A stretch of 64,000 bases of DNA from Thermothelomyces thermophilus ATCC 42464 (Eukaryota; Ascomycota; Sordariomycetes; Sordariales; Chaetomiaceae), in assembly GCF_000226095.1 (NCBI RefSeq), contig NC_016475.1, positions 3,658,001-3,722,000 on the forward strand, in the 5' to 3' direction. Numbering within the stretch: position 1 is the first letter of the stretch; the number at the start of each line of letters is the position of its first letter. Positions 14,345 through 26,101 of the stretch are shown here, one piece after another. The notes under the pieces were generated by a model. It was given only the letters and a program-made list of their open reading frames with translations, was not told the DNA's origin and ran no database searches. Both the position numbers and the translations under genes were made by a program.

Positions 14345-16791
14345 CAAATAAGACACCTAACGAGCGGCCGTCGTCTGAACGCTGCAAGTTCACAAGAAGA
14401 CAACGATGATGTCTTCGGTTGCAAACTGCGAAGTTTGGCGAATGCGTGTTGACTGTCCGAGCTTTCACGCCACAGCCGCAACCCCAGTTCGGTTCCCAGG
14501 CGGCAGGTCTTGGCTTTGATGCTGTGGCGGCTAAATATCGGCAACCTTACATCAACTACTAGTATACCATATGTACAGTACATGCCGAGTAACCTATGCA
14601 CATCTATATACAGTAGAACATACTCTTACCTGCCGAGGTAAGGTATCTTACACAGTAGGTACAGTACAGATGTTGTTTGTCACACTCCCGTACCGCACCC
14701 CTCCGGAGAGCACAGCACGAAAGAACATCGAACCTGGGACTTTTCTTCTGTTCTGAGCGTGACTATCATGGGGCCCTCTGGAGCTAGAGCGAACACCACA
14801 AGTATGGTACTTTGTGAGGTAAGCACCGTGTACTAAGCCCCATTGGGCGGTTCACGCATGGTCAGCAACCTTCGTACTACAAACGCCCAGTTTCTTCATC
14901 CTGACCCTGAGTGAATCGCTTCTCAGTTCTTAGCTGCCGTGATCCGGAGACTCCTATGTCAGCAGGCAAGAAAGAACGTCTCTCGCTCCTGGCACGAGCG
15001 ATGGTTGGATCTGCTCCATCAAGGTCATGTCTGTGGTAGCGGCAAAGACGTTCGGAATCAAAGCCATTTTCAATGTGAATGATAGATGCAAGGACCTTCC
15101 GGTCTGTCGTACGAGGAGCAGCTCATCCACTGTAGACCGAAGCCATCTGCGACAAGAGGGTTGGGGGGGCGGCGCCAAGATGAGACTCTTCGCGGCCAAC
15201 GGGGAATCGGAATCAACGTCAACATAGACGTCAGCTTGTCTATTGAACAGCATGCTATGATCTCCGTGTCGCCAGCGTGCCCAGTAGCAAAGACGGCCAA
15301 GTTAACTTCTGTCAACAAGATGACCTAGGCCCAACCACACCAGCTCTACTGTGTATTGACACAGTTGGTCCAGCAAGCTGAACAGATAGTAGACAAGGTA
15401 CGTCTCGGACCAGGGTTTTCGAGCCAGTCTCGTCCACCCCACAGCTGCCACGTCCGATGACAAGCAGGCGAGCTGCTCGGTACAAGCAGCGCGGCGTTCC
15501 CGCGCCTTGTAAGAGAACCGCCCGAGCCCGCCCGGCGGCGGCCATCGCCCGATCGTCTTGGGCTGATGCGACCCCTCCTCAATGGAATTCACCAGGGGCA
15601 CCATCCGCCACCATATCCCGGAATATCGGCACCCGTGGACGACGATTATGGCGAGAAGAACGGCAGCTTGTCAAGCCAACCGCTCTTGGGTCTGCTGAAC
15701 GGCCGGTACCGATCGTGCTGCACCACTCTCCCCAAAGATACGTTGATGAAGGAGAAAATTCATGGGTTACCCTCTCCCTCACCGGTAGCACACTGGCTTT
15801 TTTCCCACGATTGTGCCCATCTGGTTCTGGTATTCCTTGCCTCAACAAGCAGCCTGGGTTGTCTTCAGACTGCCCTCTGTATTGCCAGGAGCGTGGAGAG
15901 GATGTCCAGGGCATGAGTCACTCAATCCCATATTGTGGACGCTTGATCGGGTTTCTAAGGGAGGGGGTAATTCAAGGGAAAAAATCGCTTTTTCGGTGCA
16001 ACGCGCGAATTAAACAAGTATCAGGAGGGAAAGGGGTTTTTTTTTTGGGGGGGGGGGGAACAGACGGGGTAGCAGAGGGGGTGAGTTGTCGATGAGGCGG
16101 CAAGTGGGAGGACTTGCGACCCTAATGCGCCAGCAAAGATATCTTAAGGCATATGTGGAGTGAGGTTGTTACTCATCAAACATGACAATGCGGATCATGA
16201 GAATTCGTACCCGAGGTAGCAAAGATGAGCTACCTTTCTCAGCTACGTAAGTAATGAGCTGGGAACTAGGTGGTCCCAGAGCAGACAGACTGAATGGGTG
16301 ACGTCATCCCGCCGCTGGCGGAATTGCTCTCACAATCTTAAGGTGTCGCGTATTTGGACATGACGATTAAAGCTGAACATTCCCAACTTGAGTTCCTTAT
16401 AAGTCGGGAAAGCATGCAGGATTCTCTACATGCTTGCATTCATCGCTATCAAACCCAACCCTCAAGTATACCTCAGCCCCTGATGGACGCGAAAGCATCA
16501 GTCAGGCTTGTGCGGTTGGATGCTCCAATCAACGGCCGACCCGCAGTTTAGGCGTCACCTTGCGTTGCTGTGGTGCCCCGCAACCACATCACCACCACCA
16601 CCCCTGACTTGATGCCCCTCCATGGTAAAGGTAGGCAGCGCACGCTCAGGCACCATCCCAGCTGGGCCCCCATTCTGAATCAAAACAGCACGCAAAACGT
16701 CTCTAAAGCGTCTCTTTTGTGTCGACGCCCTGGCTGTTTTCTCAACCAAAACAATCAGTCACTCGAGAGCCATTTTGCATAGCCCTCCATC
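14345..16791. other. Gene-poor region between pab2 and aip1
   Basis: Divergent promoters at both ends (pab2 minus, aip1 plus). In the middle, overlapping open frames of 80-210 codons lie on both strands between about 14950 and 16095. None carries a recognisable domain, and competing frames on opposite strands suggest GC-driven openness rather than a gene. A T10/G12 homopolymer junction lies at 16037-16058. Confidence 0.5.
15566..15916 (+). other. Unrecognised open frame, weak gene candidate
   Basis: 116 codons beginning MRPLLNGIHQGHHPPPYPG, containing a hydrophilic stretch VDDDYGEKNGSLSSQPLL that is less random-looking than its surroundings. It has no known domain and overlaps open frames on the other strand. 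It could be one exon of a species-specific gene, or chance. Confidence 0.15.
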
Positions 16792-18692
16792 ATGTCGATC
16801 GAAATCGAAAAGATCCTAGCTGCGGCCCCATCCACAACGCGAGGCCAGCCGACACAGCTCTCTTGCGATCCCAAAGGGGAGCGCATAGCCTATGCGGTGA
16901 GTGGCTATTTCGCCCCGCAACGGTCTGCGCCGGCCGTCTAACCGTCCCTTCGCAGTCCGGCAAGTCCATTTTCCTCCGTTCCATCGACGACCCTTCCATC
17001 AGCAAACAATATACCGGCCATACAGCAACCACCACCGTCGCCAAGTTTTCGCCCTCGGGCTTCTGGGTGGCCTCGGGTGACGTCTCGGGCAAGGTACGGG
17101 TCTGGGATGCCGTCGAGGCGGTCAACACCAAGGGCGAGTACGCCATCATCTCGGGCCGCATTACCGACATCGCCTGGGACGGCGACAGCCAGCGCGTCAT
17201 TGCCGTCGGCGACGGCCGTGAGCGCTTCGGCCACTGCTTCACCGCCGATAGCGGCAACAGCGTCGGAGAAGTCAGCGGGCACAGCAAGGTTGTCAATGCG
17301 GTGACCATCCGCCAGCAGCGTCCGCTGAGGGCGGCCACCGTGTCGGACGACAGCACCATGTGCTTTTTGCACGGCGCGCCGTTCAAGTTCGCGAGCAAGG
17401 CGGCGGGGTTGCACAAGGGCTTTGTGATGGGCGCGGCGTTCAGCCCGGACGGGACCGCTCTGGTTACCGTGGGCGCGGACAGGAGGATCCAGCTGTACGA
17501 CGGCAAGACGGGCGAGCCGACGAAGCAGATCGGCGAGGGCGTTCACACGGGCAGCATATTTGCTGTTAGCTGGGCGAAGGACTCGAAGCGGTTTGTCACG
17601 GCGAGCGCCGACCAAACGGTGCGGGTGTGGGATGTCGAGGCGGGAGAATGCGTGCAGACGTGGAGGATCGGAGAGGAAGGCAGCGTCAGCGTCGACAACC
17701 AACAGGTCGGCGTGGTGTGGCCTCACGGGAGGAGCGACGGACTCATCATCAGCCTGAGCTTGAGCGGCGACCTCAATTATCTCAAGGAAGGGAGTGACAA
17801 GCCCGTCAGGGTCGTGCAGGGGCATAACAAGAGCGTCACCGCGCTGGGTGCAGCGTCCGGAGGAAAGGGGGAGGTCGTCGCGACGGGCAGCTTCGACGGT
17901 AAGGTCTGCAGATGGGACGTCTCGACAGGCATCGGCACTGTTGTTGAGGGTCAATCCCACTCGAATCAGATCACGCAGTTTGCCGTTGGCGCGGGGCAAA
18001 CATACAGCATCGGCTGGGACGACACCCTGCGTACCATCCAAGAGTCGACAAACAACTTCGTCGGCACCCCCACAAAACTCCCCTCTCAGCCCAAGGGCAT
18101 CGCCATCTCGGCCAAGCACACAATCGTCGCTCTCAGCGACAGCATCGCCGTGTACGCCGACAATCAGCTACTCTCCCAGCTCCCGACTAGCTACACCCCA
18201 AGCGCCATTGCCGCGCACGGCTCGTTCGTCGCCGTCGGCACGGCGAACAACGCCGTCGAAATCTACACCCTCGACAGCACCTCGGGGCAATTAACACCTT
18301 CCCACACGCTCACGAACTCTACTTCCGCCATCTCGACCCTTGCCTTCTCCCCCGACGGCGCGCACCTCGCAGCGGGCAACGCCTCGGGCAAGATCGTCGT
18401 CTACCAGACAGGGAGCGGGAGCCAGCCGTGGCCGGTAGCGACGGATCGATGGTCGGCCCACACGGCGCGGGTGCTGAGCATCGCTTGGAACAGCGCCGGC
18501 ACGCACGCGGCCAGCGGCGGGCTGGACACCAAGGTGCACATCTGGAGCCTGGAGAAGCCCGGGAACAGGCTAAAGGCGGCCAACGCGCACAAGGACGGGG
18601 TCTACGGCGTCGCGTGGGTGAGCGAGCACCAAGTGGTGAGTACGGGCGGCGACGCGGCGGTCAAGGTGTGGGAAGTGAAGGGGCTGCAATGA
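16792..18692 (+). CDS. Actin-interacting protein 1 (Aip1), WD40
   Basis: 613-aa WD-repeat protein that works with cofilin to disassemble actin filaments at endocytic patches and elsewhere in the cytoplasm. Exons 16792-16896 and 16956-18692; the intron has a GTGAGT donor, a TCTAAC branch and a CGCAG acceptor. The family length (about 600-615 aa) and opening (IEKILAAAPSTTRGQPTQLS) match. Repeated WD units are visible, for example GKVRVWD, RRIQLYD, QTVRVWD, GKVCRWD, TKVHIWS and a final AAVKVWEVKGLQ, consistent with the two joined seven-bladed propellers of Aip1. The repeat RFVTASADQTVRVWDVEAGE is typical. Start context is CATCATGTCG. It lies tail-to-tail with alg13, about 820 bp away. Confidence 0.95.
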
Positions 18693-19513
18693 GCGATGAA
18701 AGCCACAATCGTTTTGAAGCAGGGATCATCGAGAGTACCGAACCATCCTGTTATGATTGTGGGTAGATGAACGTGAGAGTACGTAATGTTCTTTCTGCCC
18801 AACCATGCGACTCAAACTGTTCAAATTCCTCTTAAGTCTTCGTAGTGATTCCAACCCCAGGTCAGTAAAGGGGGGTATCCTTTCCCAACTATTGTATGAT
18901 CGTAAACAGCCGGCCTGGTCCGCAAAGACGAGGCAATCCCCTTTCAACTCATGAGAACAGGCTGCCGCGATGCCTGGGCTTGGTCATTTTCCCCGTTCCC
19001 AAGACAGAACGAACCAAAATCATGACACCAAGGACCTAAATCACCAAACCAGTGAGGAGGGTGGAAATTCCGGGTGGGAGGAGAAACTTCCACCCGGCTA
19101 AGTCCCCGTTTCAAGGCGCATCAGCGGCCGAGGGCAGTATTGGCATCCTCCATCTCATCCTCCCGATCGTCTCCCCGCTCACTCTGCCGACCCCAGACTC
19201 CATCCCAGTCGGCCACTTGGTTGTCGATGCCGCCTGTTGGAAGACTGCCACCAATGATGCGATCGTGATGAGTGCCGTAGCCGTTGACCGTCGGCAACGG
19301 CCGCAATGCGTCGTCCAAATCGATGAGCTCGTCATTCTCATCATGATTCCATGGACCCATCCCGCCAGCAACGACAGGTACGACAAGGTTATCAACTTCA
19401 GATCCCTGATACGGCCGGAACACGCCATTGATCGACAGTTCAGGAGTGTTGCCGTTCAGAGTAGCGCCTCCGCTGACCGCCGGGGGCGCAGCACGACTGC
19501 TAGCCTCATATTC
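18693..19513. other. Intergenic region between convergent aip1 and alg13
   Basis: Should contain both 3' UTRs. Open frames at 19100-19430 on either strand have no recognisable content. No gene supported. Confidence 0.55.
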
Positions 19514-19559
19514 CTAATCGAGCTGGAGCAAGCCGTTGTTCTCTTGGTTGATGGTGCTA

Positions 19560-19597
<38 letters not shown>

Positions 19598-20644
19598 ACG
19601 CCGTTGGTTGGCAAAATCCGCCTCGGCCTGGTTCAGGTCGGCAATGTGCATCTGGGCGGCGAGCTCGTCTGGGTAGCAGGTCAGTACCATCCAATCGAAG
19701 AGCGTAATGCGATCGGCGGCGGGAACGGGGAACGACGGCGGAGAGTACGGCGGGAGGGCGTCCAACATGCCTTGGGCGATTCGCTCGGCGATACGGTCAA
19801 TGGCGGCGGCGAGGAATCTGCACAATGTACAACGAGGTTAGCTTCTGTGATAGTAGTCCAATGTTGCGCGAATGGGAATGCCAAGATGGTGTTTGCTTAC
19901 CGAATGCGACCGTGGACAGCCATGTTTTGGGCCTCGAGGCTCTCGGCAAGCTCAAGCTGGTGGTTGTCCATCAATGTCGGGTTTGCGACGACAATCAGTG
20001 GGGCACCGATACCCAGCACCTCGCCAACGGTTCCGGTGCCTAAGTCGAAGAAGCGTCAGTTGCGACCGAGGCAGACGGACGCGCGCTCGGGGCGGGGAAG
20101 ATAACTTACCACCGTGGGAGATGACGCATCCGGCGGGCCGAACACCCGCTTGACCGCGGCAGTTGAGGATGTGGGCTTGCATGTCGCGCGTGTAAGCGAA
20201 GCTGTGAATCGCGACTCCGTGCTTGTCGTCGTCGCTCAGGCTGGCCACGCGGTTGGCAAAGACGGCCTGGTCCGGTCCACACTGCACCTCGAGGGTGGTG
20301 TAGCCGTGCTCCGCGAGGCACTGGAGGAACTCCGCGGTGCTGACCTCCTCAAGAAGGGCACGGAAGCCGGCCGTCGCTCCGACCGTGACGAAGCAGCTGC
20401 GGCCGGGAAGACTGGGCTGCCCTGTCGCTTGGTGAGCTTCGACGCCATCATCAGAAACATTGACACGCCGCCGTTTGAGCTCACGCGTTTGGGTAGTCGC
20501 GACGGTGTCCGAGACGGAGCTCGAGCCACCGTCGCTGACTCCGCCGACGCCGTTGACGCCGTTGACCATCGCGGCGATGGGCGCGGTGTCTTGGACGGAG
20601 AGAGCGGGGCCCGGCCCACCGCGAAGGAGGCTGAACAGATCCAT
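19514..20644 (-). CDS. UDP-GlcNAc transferase catalytic subunit Alg13
   Basis: 325-aa catalytic half of the Alg13/Alg14 enzyme that adds the second GlcNAc to the dolichol-linked oligosaccharide on the cytosolic ER face. Exons 20110-20644, 19901-20039 and 19514-19817. The core starts about residue 82 with RSCFVTVGATAGFRALLEEV, and the nucleotide-binding signature SHGGGTGTVGEVLGIG is rebuilt across intron 1, followed by PLIVVANPTLMDNHQLELAE, all characteristic of Alg13. Compared with the about 200-aa yeast protein there is an extra N-terminal stretch of about 80 residues (Gly/Val/Ser-rich with an RRR motif) and a C-terminal acidic and Gln-rich tail with 12 consecutive Gln. The upstream Met was used because no other in-frame start lies just before the core (the nearest is Met26). 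It is head-to-head with the mS35 gene. Confidence 0.9.
19562..19597. repeat. CAG/CTG trinucleotide repeat inside alg13
   Basis: Twelve perfect CTG units on the plus strand, coding for Gln12 near the C-terminus of Alg13. A pure run of this kind is expected to vary in length between strains. Confidence 0.95.
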
Positions 20645-21334
20645 TGTTCTTATCGTAAGGCAGAATCACGTTGCTTGCGTTTCGATAAGCAGGCGGTGTG
20701 CCGGCTAAAATCTGGTTATATCTCGGAGATTTGCGTTGATGAAAGAATCGTGTCGGTTAATTATCGGAGATACTTCGGAATTGTTTTTGGTGGTGTTTGG
20801 TGGCGCCGAAATGTGGGGCAGTAACAGAAGGGGGTTCACTACGCTCTCAACCGCTGCTCAGATGGCCTCACAACGCTGGCTGTGCGTGGAATCCGATGCT
20901 AACACTCCACCACAAGTTTTGAGCTCAGAAAGGATGAGGCAATCTGAGCAGGGAAGATTCCACAGTTTCCATACTTGTGCCTACAGCTTTTGTTCTGCAC
21001 AGTAATGCAATCCTCCATTGTTGCCTCAGATAGTCCCTGAACGAAGCATGGTGCGCTAAAGCAACATAATAGATATCTTCCAGTTTATCATTGAGCACTA
21101 ATTACACTAAATACACGACTGTCGTTTTACTATGAACGGTAATGTTTGTTTCGCCCAACGTCTGCGCGTCGAGTTGTTAAACACCCCCGAGAACGGAGCC
21201 AAAGCCAAAATGTGGCGGTGCAGATGTGGCTAGTTACGGCTGACGGCTGAGCGCAACCCAAATTTTTGGCGATCCAGTTCCGGCCGCGCATCGGCAGGCG
21301 TGTCTAACCACCGTGACCCGACTCAACATCCGGC
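20645..21334. promoter_or_regulatory. Shared upstream region of alg13 and mS35 gene
   Basis: About 690 bp between the starts of two divergent genes. No single consensus element stands out. An AT-rich block (21060-21160) is the likeliest nucleosome-poor core. Confidence 0.35.
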
Positions 21335-22564
21335 ATGGCCTCCCCCGCCAACTTCCTCCGGCTGTGCCTGCGGCCGAGCAGGAGGCTACCGACCCTCCGA
21401 GTTGCCGCCCTCCAGCAGCCAGTCCTCCGCCGGGTTTTGTCAACGACACAATGGCGAGCCGCAGCAGCAGACGACAGCGCCAATAAGGAGGAGGCCGAAG
21501 ACGAGATCACCGAGGTCTTCACGAACCCTGGCCAATATCTGAGCAGCTTTCTTCGCGACGAGAAAATAACGGATGAGGAGCGTCAATTAGCCACGCGCAT
21601 GCTTGAGGACTGGCAGAAGGTGCCGCCAAACATGCGCAAGAGTATCGAGAAGCTCACGGAGGAGATCACGGACGAAAGCGCGCCTCTGCGAAGGCCGGTG
21701 ATGCCCAAGAGGGACAGCTTTTGGAATGCGGAGGAAGCCGATACTGATCTCATCACGGACGAAGTCGGCGAGGACGATTTCGAAGAGGACGATATCTTGG
21801 CGATGGGCCACGCCAAGCTCGAGGAGCACCGCGAGTTCAGAGAGTACGCGCGCATTGCCGTGTGGGAGATGCCGCTGCTCTCAAGTAAGCTCCCCAGAAC
21901 TCTCTCTGTTCTCGCACCGATGCAGGCGGGCTAACGCGTGACCAGAACTGGCCAAGCCCTTCCAACCACCCACCGAAGAGCAGGTGTTGCGGTTCAGATA
22001 CACGACATATATGGGCGAATTCCATCCTGCCGACAGAAAGGTGGTGGTCGAGTTCTGCCCGAAGGACATTCCCGGTCTTAGCGAGGCGCAGCAGCTGAAG
22101 CTCAAGAAGCTCGCCGGGGCCAGGTATAACCCAGAGAAGGATATTATCAAGATGAGCTGCGAGAGGTTTGAGCACCAGGCACAAAACAAGCGATACCTGG
22201 GTGACCTCGTGAACAAGATGATTGCGGCGGCTAAGGTAACGAGTGACGCGCTTGCTGTTCCCTGACTTGCCATGCTAAGACCGGATATCAGGACCCGACC
22301 GATATGTTTGAGGACATTCCCCTCGATACCCGCCACCACACGTTCAAGCAACAGATCAAGTTCCCCAAGGAATGGTACCTGACAGAGGAGCGGAAGAAGG
22401 AGCTCTACGAGCAGCGAAAACAGGCGTTGCTCCTGGACGAGCGGAAGAGGTCCGAAGGGTCTCTGATCGACGGAGTCGAGACCATTCAGCAAGCTCTGCT
22501 TCGCGCGAAGGTTGAGGAGCCTGTTCCGGTGCTGAGAGGACGGTCGACCCGTGGCCGTCGGTAA
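21335..22564 (+). CDS. Mitochondrial small-subunit ribosomal protein mS35 (Rsm24)
   Basis: 370-aa component of the mitochondrial ribosome small subunit. Exons 21335-21884, 21946-22235 and 22292-22564, all in phase, with GTAAGC/GTAACG donors and CCAG/TCAG acceptors. The N-terminus has an Arg-rich, hydroxylated presequence (SPANFLRLCLRPSRRLPTL), then an acidic segment. The conserved fungal Rsm24 core (LSKLAKPFQPP, EQVLRFRYTTYMGEFHPADR, KVVVEFCPKDIPGL, EKDIIKMSCERFEHQAQNKR) is intact, with a basic C-terminal helix (LTEERKKELYEQRKQ). The length is close to other filamentous-fungal orthologs. The intron inside LLS|KLAK restores the conserved reading. A run of about 15 T follows about 25 bp after the stop. 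Confidence 0.9.
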
Positions 22565-23897
22565 CGTAGACCGAGCGAGCCTCTGCTGACATTTTTTTTT
22601 TTTTTTGTTTCACCGCGCTGATGTGCGGGAGCTTGGCTGGCTACTGATCAACGCCGGACAGCATCTCACGGCCCAAGGATCTCGGGGCCCATCTTGTTGA
22701 GGCGACCTACTCAGCCACTGTTCGCCAAGGCGATCCGTTGGCTGTTGTACTATGTATTATGAGTTACATTGTACATCAATCCACATAGAATTGGGAGATA
22801 TTCGTGTTCTCTGTTATCTCTACCCCTTTTTCATTTCTTTCCGTTTGGGCCTTCCCCGTTGCTCCGCATATCGACCGAACAACCCGTCGCCCAAATTTAT
22901 CAGGTGGAGCGGTTTGGCAAGCAAGCATACCCTTCTTCCAATGACCCACCATTTCAGATTGTCAATGACACCCTCCCAGTACGGAGTACGGAGTACATGT
23001 ATGATGGCGAGTGTATTTCGTAGAAATACCCATCACAGTTAACCTTTGTTGGTGTTGGGCTGGTACTGAGTTATCGGCTCGAGATTCATATGCTAACATT
23101 TCATCTTAAAGGATTTTATTGCAAGGTCGCAAACCTCGGCACTGGGTTCGAATTCTCGGTGTTTGCCCACAGCAGCGCCTCTACCCCACTTCGCCGATCC
23201 ACCCTTGTACGGATAGGTCCCCGATGGTATTCCAACGGCCGTTAGTGGCTCTCCTGGAATTTGAAATTTACAAAGAGTTCGTCTTGTTAGCTGCCCGCCT
23301 AGAACCTGGGCGCGGCTGTATAGTACTCGAAGTGTTTAGATGGCAGTTTCAAGGTCCCCGTCGTTCAGTTACCGGGTTCTAATAACCAGCTGACTAAACC
23401 CGTCACGATATTTCATCAAAGGACAACGGCTCGCCAATGTCTCATGTCATGTATGCACCCACACTACGGAGTAGTACGATGGACTCGAGACGGAACGGGA
23501 ACTTCACCCGATCTGCACGGCACCCCGCTTCGGTTGCTGCATGCAGTGGCTTGCATACCTCGGCCCATGCCTGGTATCGATTGAAATCCCTATTTTGATC
23601 CACTCGATGAAGCCCGCAATGTCCTGGAAAGGTACCCATCGGGACCATCCCGACTTGCTGCTTGCCAGTCGAGCCTGGCCTCTTTTGAAACACCCGAGTA
23701 CGGAGAACGGGCTACTCCGTAGTCGACTGGCCGCTCGCCCACTATATCTGTCGTTCGCATCCTCGCTAGGTCGTACATACTAATACTCTGGATGCCTCAT
23801 TTGCGTGACGAGACCGCAATCGCCTCGACCTGACTTTTAATTTTTATTTTTTTTTACTGCTTGACGATTCGTTTCACGTCTCGGTTTGCAGTCCACC
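22565..23897. other. Intergenic region with ACGGAGTA motif cluster
   Basis: 1.3 kb between two tandem plus-strand genes. It holds a T-rich tract at 22591-22605, a tandem pair of ACGGAGTA at 22981 and 22988, and further copies at 23466 and, inverted, at 23713. No gene. A T-rich tract and a TTTGCAG just before the aldehyde dehydrogenase start (about 23840-23891) suggest a leader intron. Confidence 0.55.
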
Positions 23898-25573
23898 ATG
23901 ACGATTCCCGAGTTTCAGAATACAGCCCTCGAGGCCATCCCCGGCATCGCGAGCAATGTGCGCGGCGCTTTCCGCACGCACAAGACCAAGACGCTCCAAT
24001 GGCGCCAGACGCAGCTGCGGAAGCTGTACTGGGCCATGGAGGACTACCAGCCCCAGATCCTGGATGCGCTCAAGAAGGACCTGCACAAGTCCGACTTTGA
24101 GGCCCTGTTCACTGAGATTGACTGGATCAAGAAGGACTGTCTGTTTATGCTCGACCATCTCGAGAACTTCATGAAGGACGACAAGCTGGGTTCGCCCTAC
24201 GTGCCCGCCACTCACTCCTTCATGAAGTTCCGCGTCCAAAAGGATCCCGTTGGCACCGTCTTGATCATCGGCCCCTACAACTTCCCCATCCAGCTTACCC
24301 TGGCCCCGCTGGTCGGTGCCATCTCTGCTGGCTGCACCGCCGTGATCAAGCCCTCGGAGCTGACCCCGGCATGCGCCATGGTGATGAAGGAGCTCATCGA
24401 GAGCAGGCTCGACACCAGCGCCATTGCCGTGGTCAACGGCGGCATTCCGGAGACCACCGCGCTCCTGAACGAGAAGTGGGATAAGATCTTCTTCACGGGC
24501 AGCGCCGCGGTCGGCACCATCGTCGCCAAGAAGGCTGCTGAAACCCTCACCCCCGTGGTGCTCGAACTCGGCGGCAAGAACCCCGCCTTCATCACCAAGA
24601 ACGCGAACCTCGCCTTGGCTGCGAAGCGCCTGCTCTGGGGCAAGACCATGAACGCGGGCCAAATCTGCCTGTCCCATAACTACATCCTCATCGACAAGGA
24701 CATCGTCCCCACCTTCATCACCCACCTCAACCAGGCCTACAAGGACATGTTCCCCAACGGCGCCAAGGCGAGCCCGGACCTCGGGCGCATCGTCAACCAG
24801 AGGCACTTCCAGCGCATTAAGAAGATGCTGGACAACACCAACGGCAAGATCGTCATGGGCGGCGCCATGGACGAGTCGGAGAACTACATCGAGCCCACCG
24901 CCGTGCTGGTCGACTCGGTCGACGACTCGATGATGCAGGAGGAGTCCTTCGGGCCCGTCTTCTCCATCTACCCGGTGAACTCGCTCGACGAGGCGCTCAA
25001 CGTCGCCAACCTCGTCCACCGCACGCCCCTGTCTCTGTTTACGTTCGGTTCCAAGGCAGAGAACAAGAGGAGTAAGTTTGCCGCGGGCAAGCGCCGCGCG
25101 CAGAAATCTTCAACAACAAATAAAATAAAAAGACAAACCTCAACTGACTCGATATTGTCACAGTTCTCAACGAGATGACCTCGGGCGGGGCCACGATCAA
25201 CGACGCCTTCTTCCACGCGTCCCTCAACACGGTCCCGTTTGGCGGTGTCGGCGACAGCGGCTGGGGCGCCTACCGCGGCAAGGCAAGCTTCGACGCCTTC
25301 ACCCACTTCCGGACCGTTTCCGAGACGCCCTCCTGGGCCGAGAAGCTCATTGCCATACGCTACATGCCGTTTGACCTCTCCAAGCTTAAGCTATTCAACC
25401 GCTTCACTACCAAGAAGCCCAACTTTGACCGCAACGGCAAGGTGGTGAAGGGTTTCGGCTACTGGACGGCGATGCTGTGCGGGCTGGGCAGCAAGAGCGC
25501 CAAAGGTGCGTTCATGAGGTGGTTGGTTGTCTTGGCTGCCCGTTATCTTTATGTAAAGCGCTCTGGAAGTTAG
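23898..25573 (+). CDS. Fatty-aldehyde-type aldehyde dehydrogenase, C-terminally anchored
   Basis: 527-aa NAD(P)-dependent aldehyde dehydrogenase of the class 3/fatty-aldehyde group (yeast Hfd1, human ALDH3A2-like), which oxidises long-chain aldehydes such as those from sphingolipid breakdown. Exons 23898-25071 and 25164-25573. The active-site Cys is about residue 257 (NAGQICLSHNY) and the general-base Glu about 223 (VVLELGGKNP). The cofactor motif is FFTGSAAVG, and the conserved PFGGVGDSGWGAYRGKASF closes the domain. After the domain come a basic stretch and a hydrophobic C-terminal segment (RWLVVLAARYLYV) followed by KRSGS, typical of the tail-anchored form at the ER or mitochondrial outer membrane. 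Start: the first ATG after a likely leader acceptor, giving MTIPEFQNTALEAIPGI. It faces rrp4 tail-to-tail. Confidence 0.93.
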
Positions 25574-26101
25574 GGCAACGATTGGGTTCCTTTTTTGTTT
25601 TATTTTGCATTATTTCTTGTTTTTGGATCTTGAACATGTTCAGCGGTCTAATACTGTATGTTTGATTTAGGAGACGATCAATGAAAAGCTGTACGATATG
25701 CCAAACTACGTTGTATTCGAGCCATGGCCGACGACCCCAACGTAGCGTACGCAGCATGAGCGGTATGCATTACTGATACCCGGTGTTCAATCCGCGTTTT
25801 TCTTTTCTTTGCTTTTCTTTTCTTTCTCCCAGCATCTATACCCACCCGCAAGGTCGGTTTCAAATTTTTTCCTTTTGTAACTTTTAATTCTCATTCGGCA
25901 CTTGATACCAAACCGGGGCTACCATAGGCCCAAGTTCGTCGTGTCGAGTGATTAGCATATAGTTAATAGGAAGCTCATAAGGAGCCCCGTATCAAACCGT
26001 TAAGATCTGGGTGGGAATCCCCCCCCCAAAAAAAAAACCTTTATCATGCTGTAGCTTTTTTTATCCCACCCCTCTTTCTTCTCGAGCGCGGGCAAGGGGA
26101 T
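25574..26101. other. Intergenic region between convergent genes
   Basis: About 530 bp with T-rich and C/A homopolymer tracts (for example C8 followed by A9 near 26020-26037). Likely both 3' UTRs. No gene. Confidence 0.6.

Noticed and set aside
16938-18119. 393-codon minus-strand frame
   Set aside because: Antisense shadow of aip1; openness follows from GC-rich third positions, and the translation has no domain.
19052-20104. 350-codon plus-strand frame
   Set aside because: Lies opposite the alg13 exons and introns; the translation contains a poly-Leu run from the CAG repeat and no domain.
23143-23158. tRNA B-box-like word GGTTCGAATTC
   Set aside because: The flanking stem does not pair and no A-box or acceptor stem was found.
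23874-25019. 381-codon minus-strand frame
   Set aside because: Antisense shadow of the aldehyde dehydrogenase exon.
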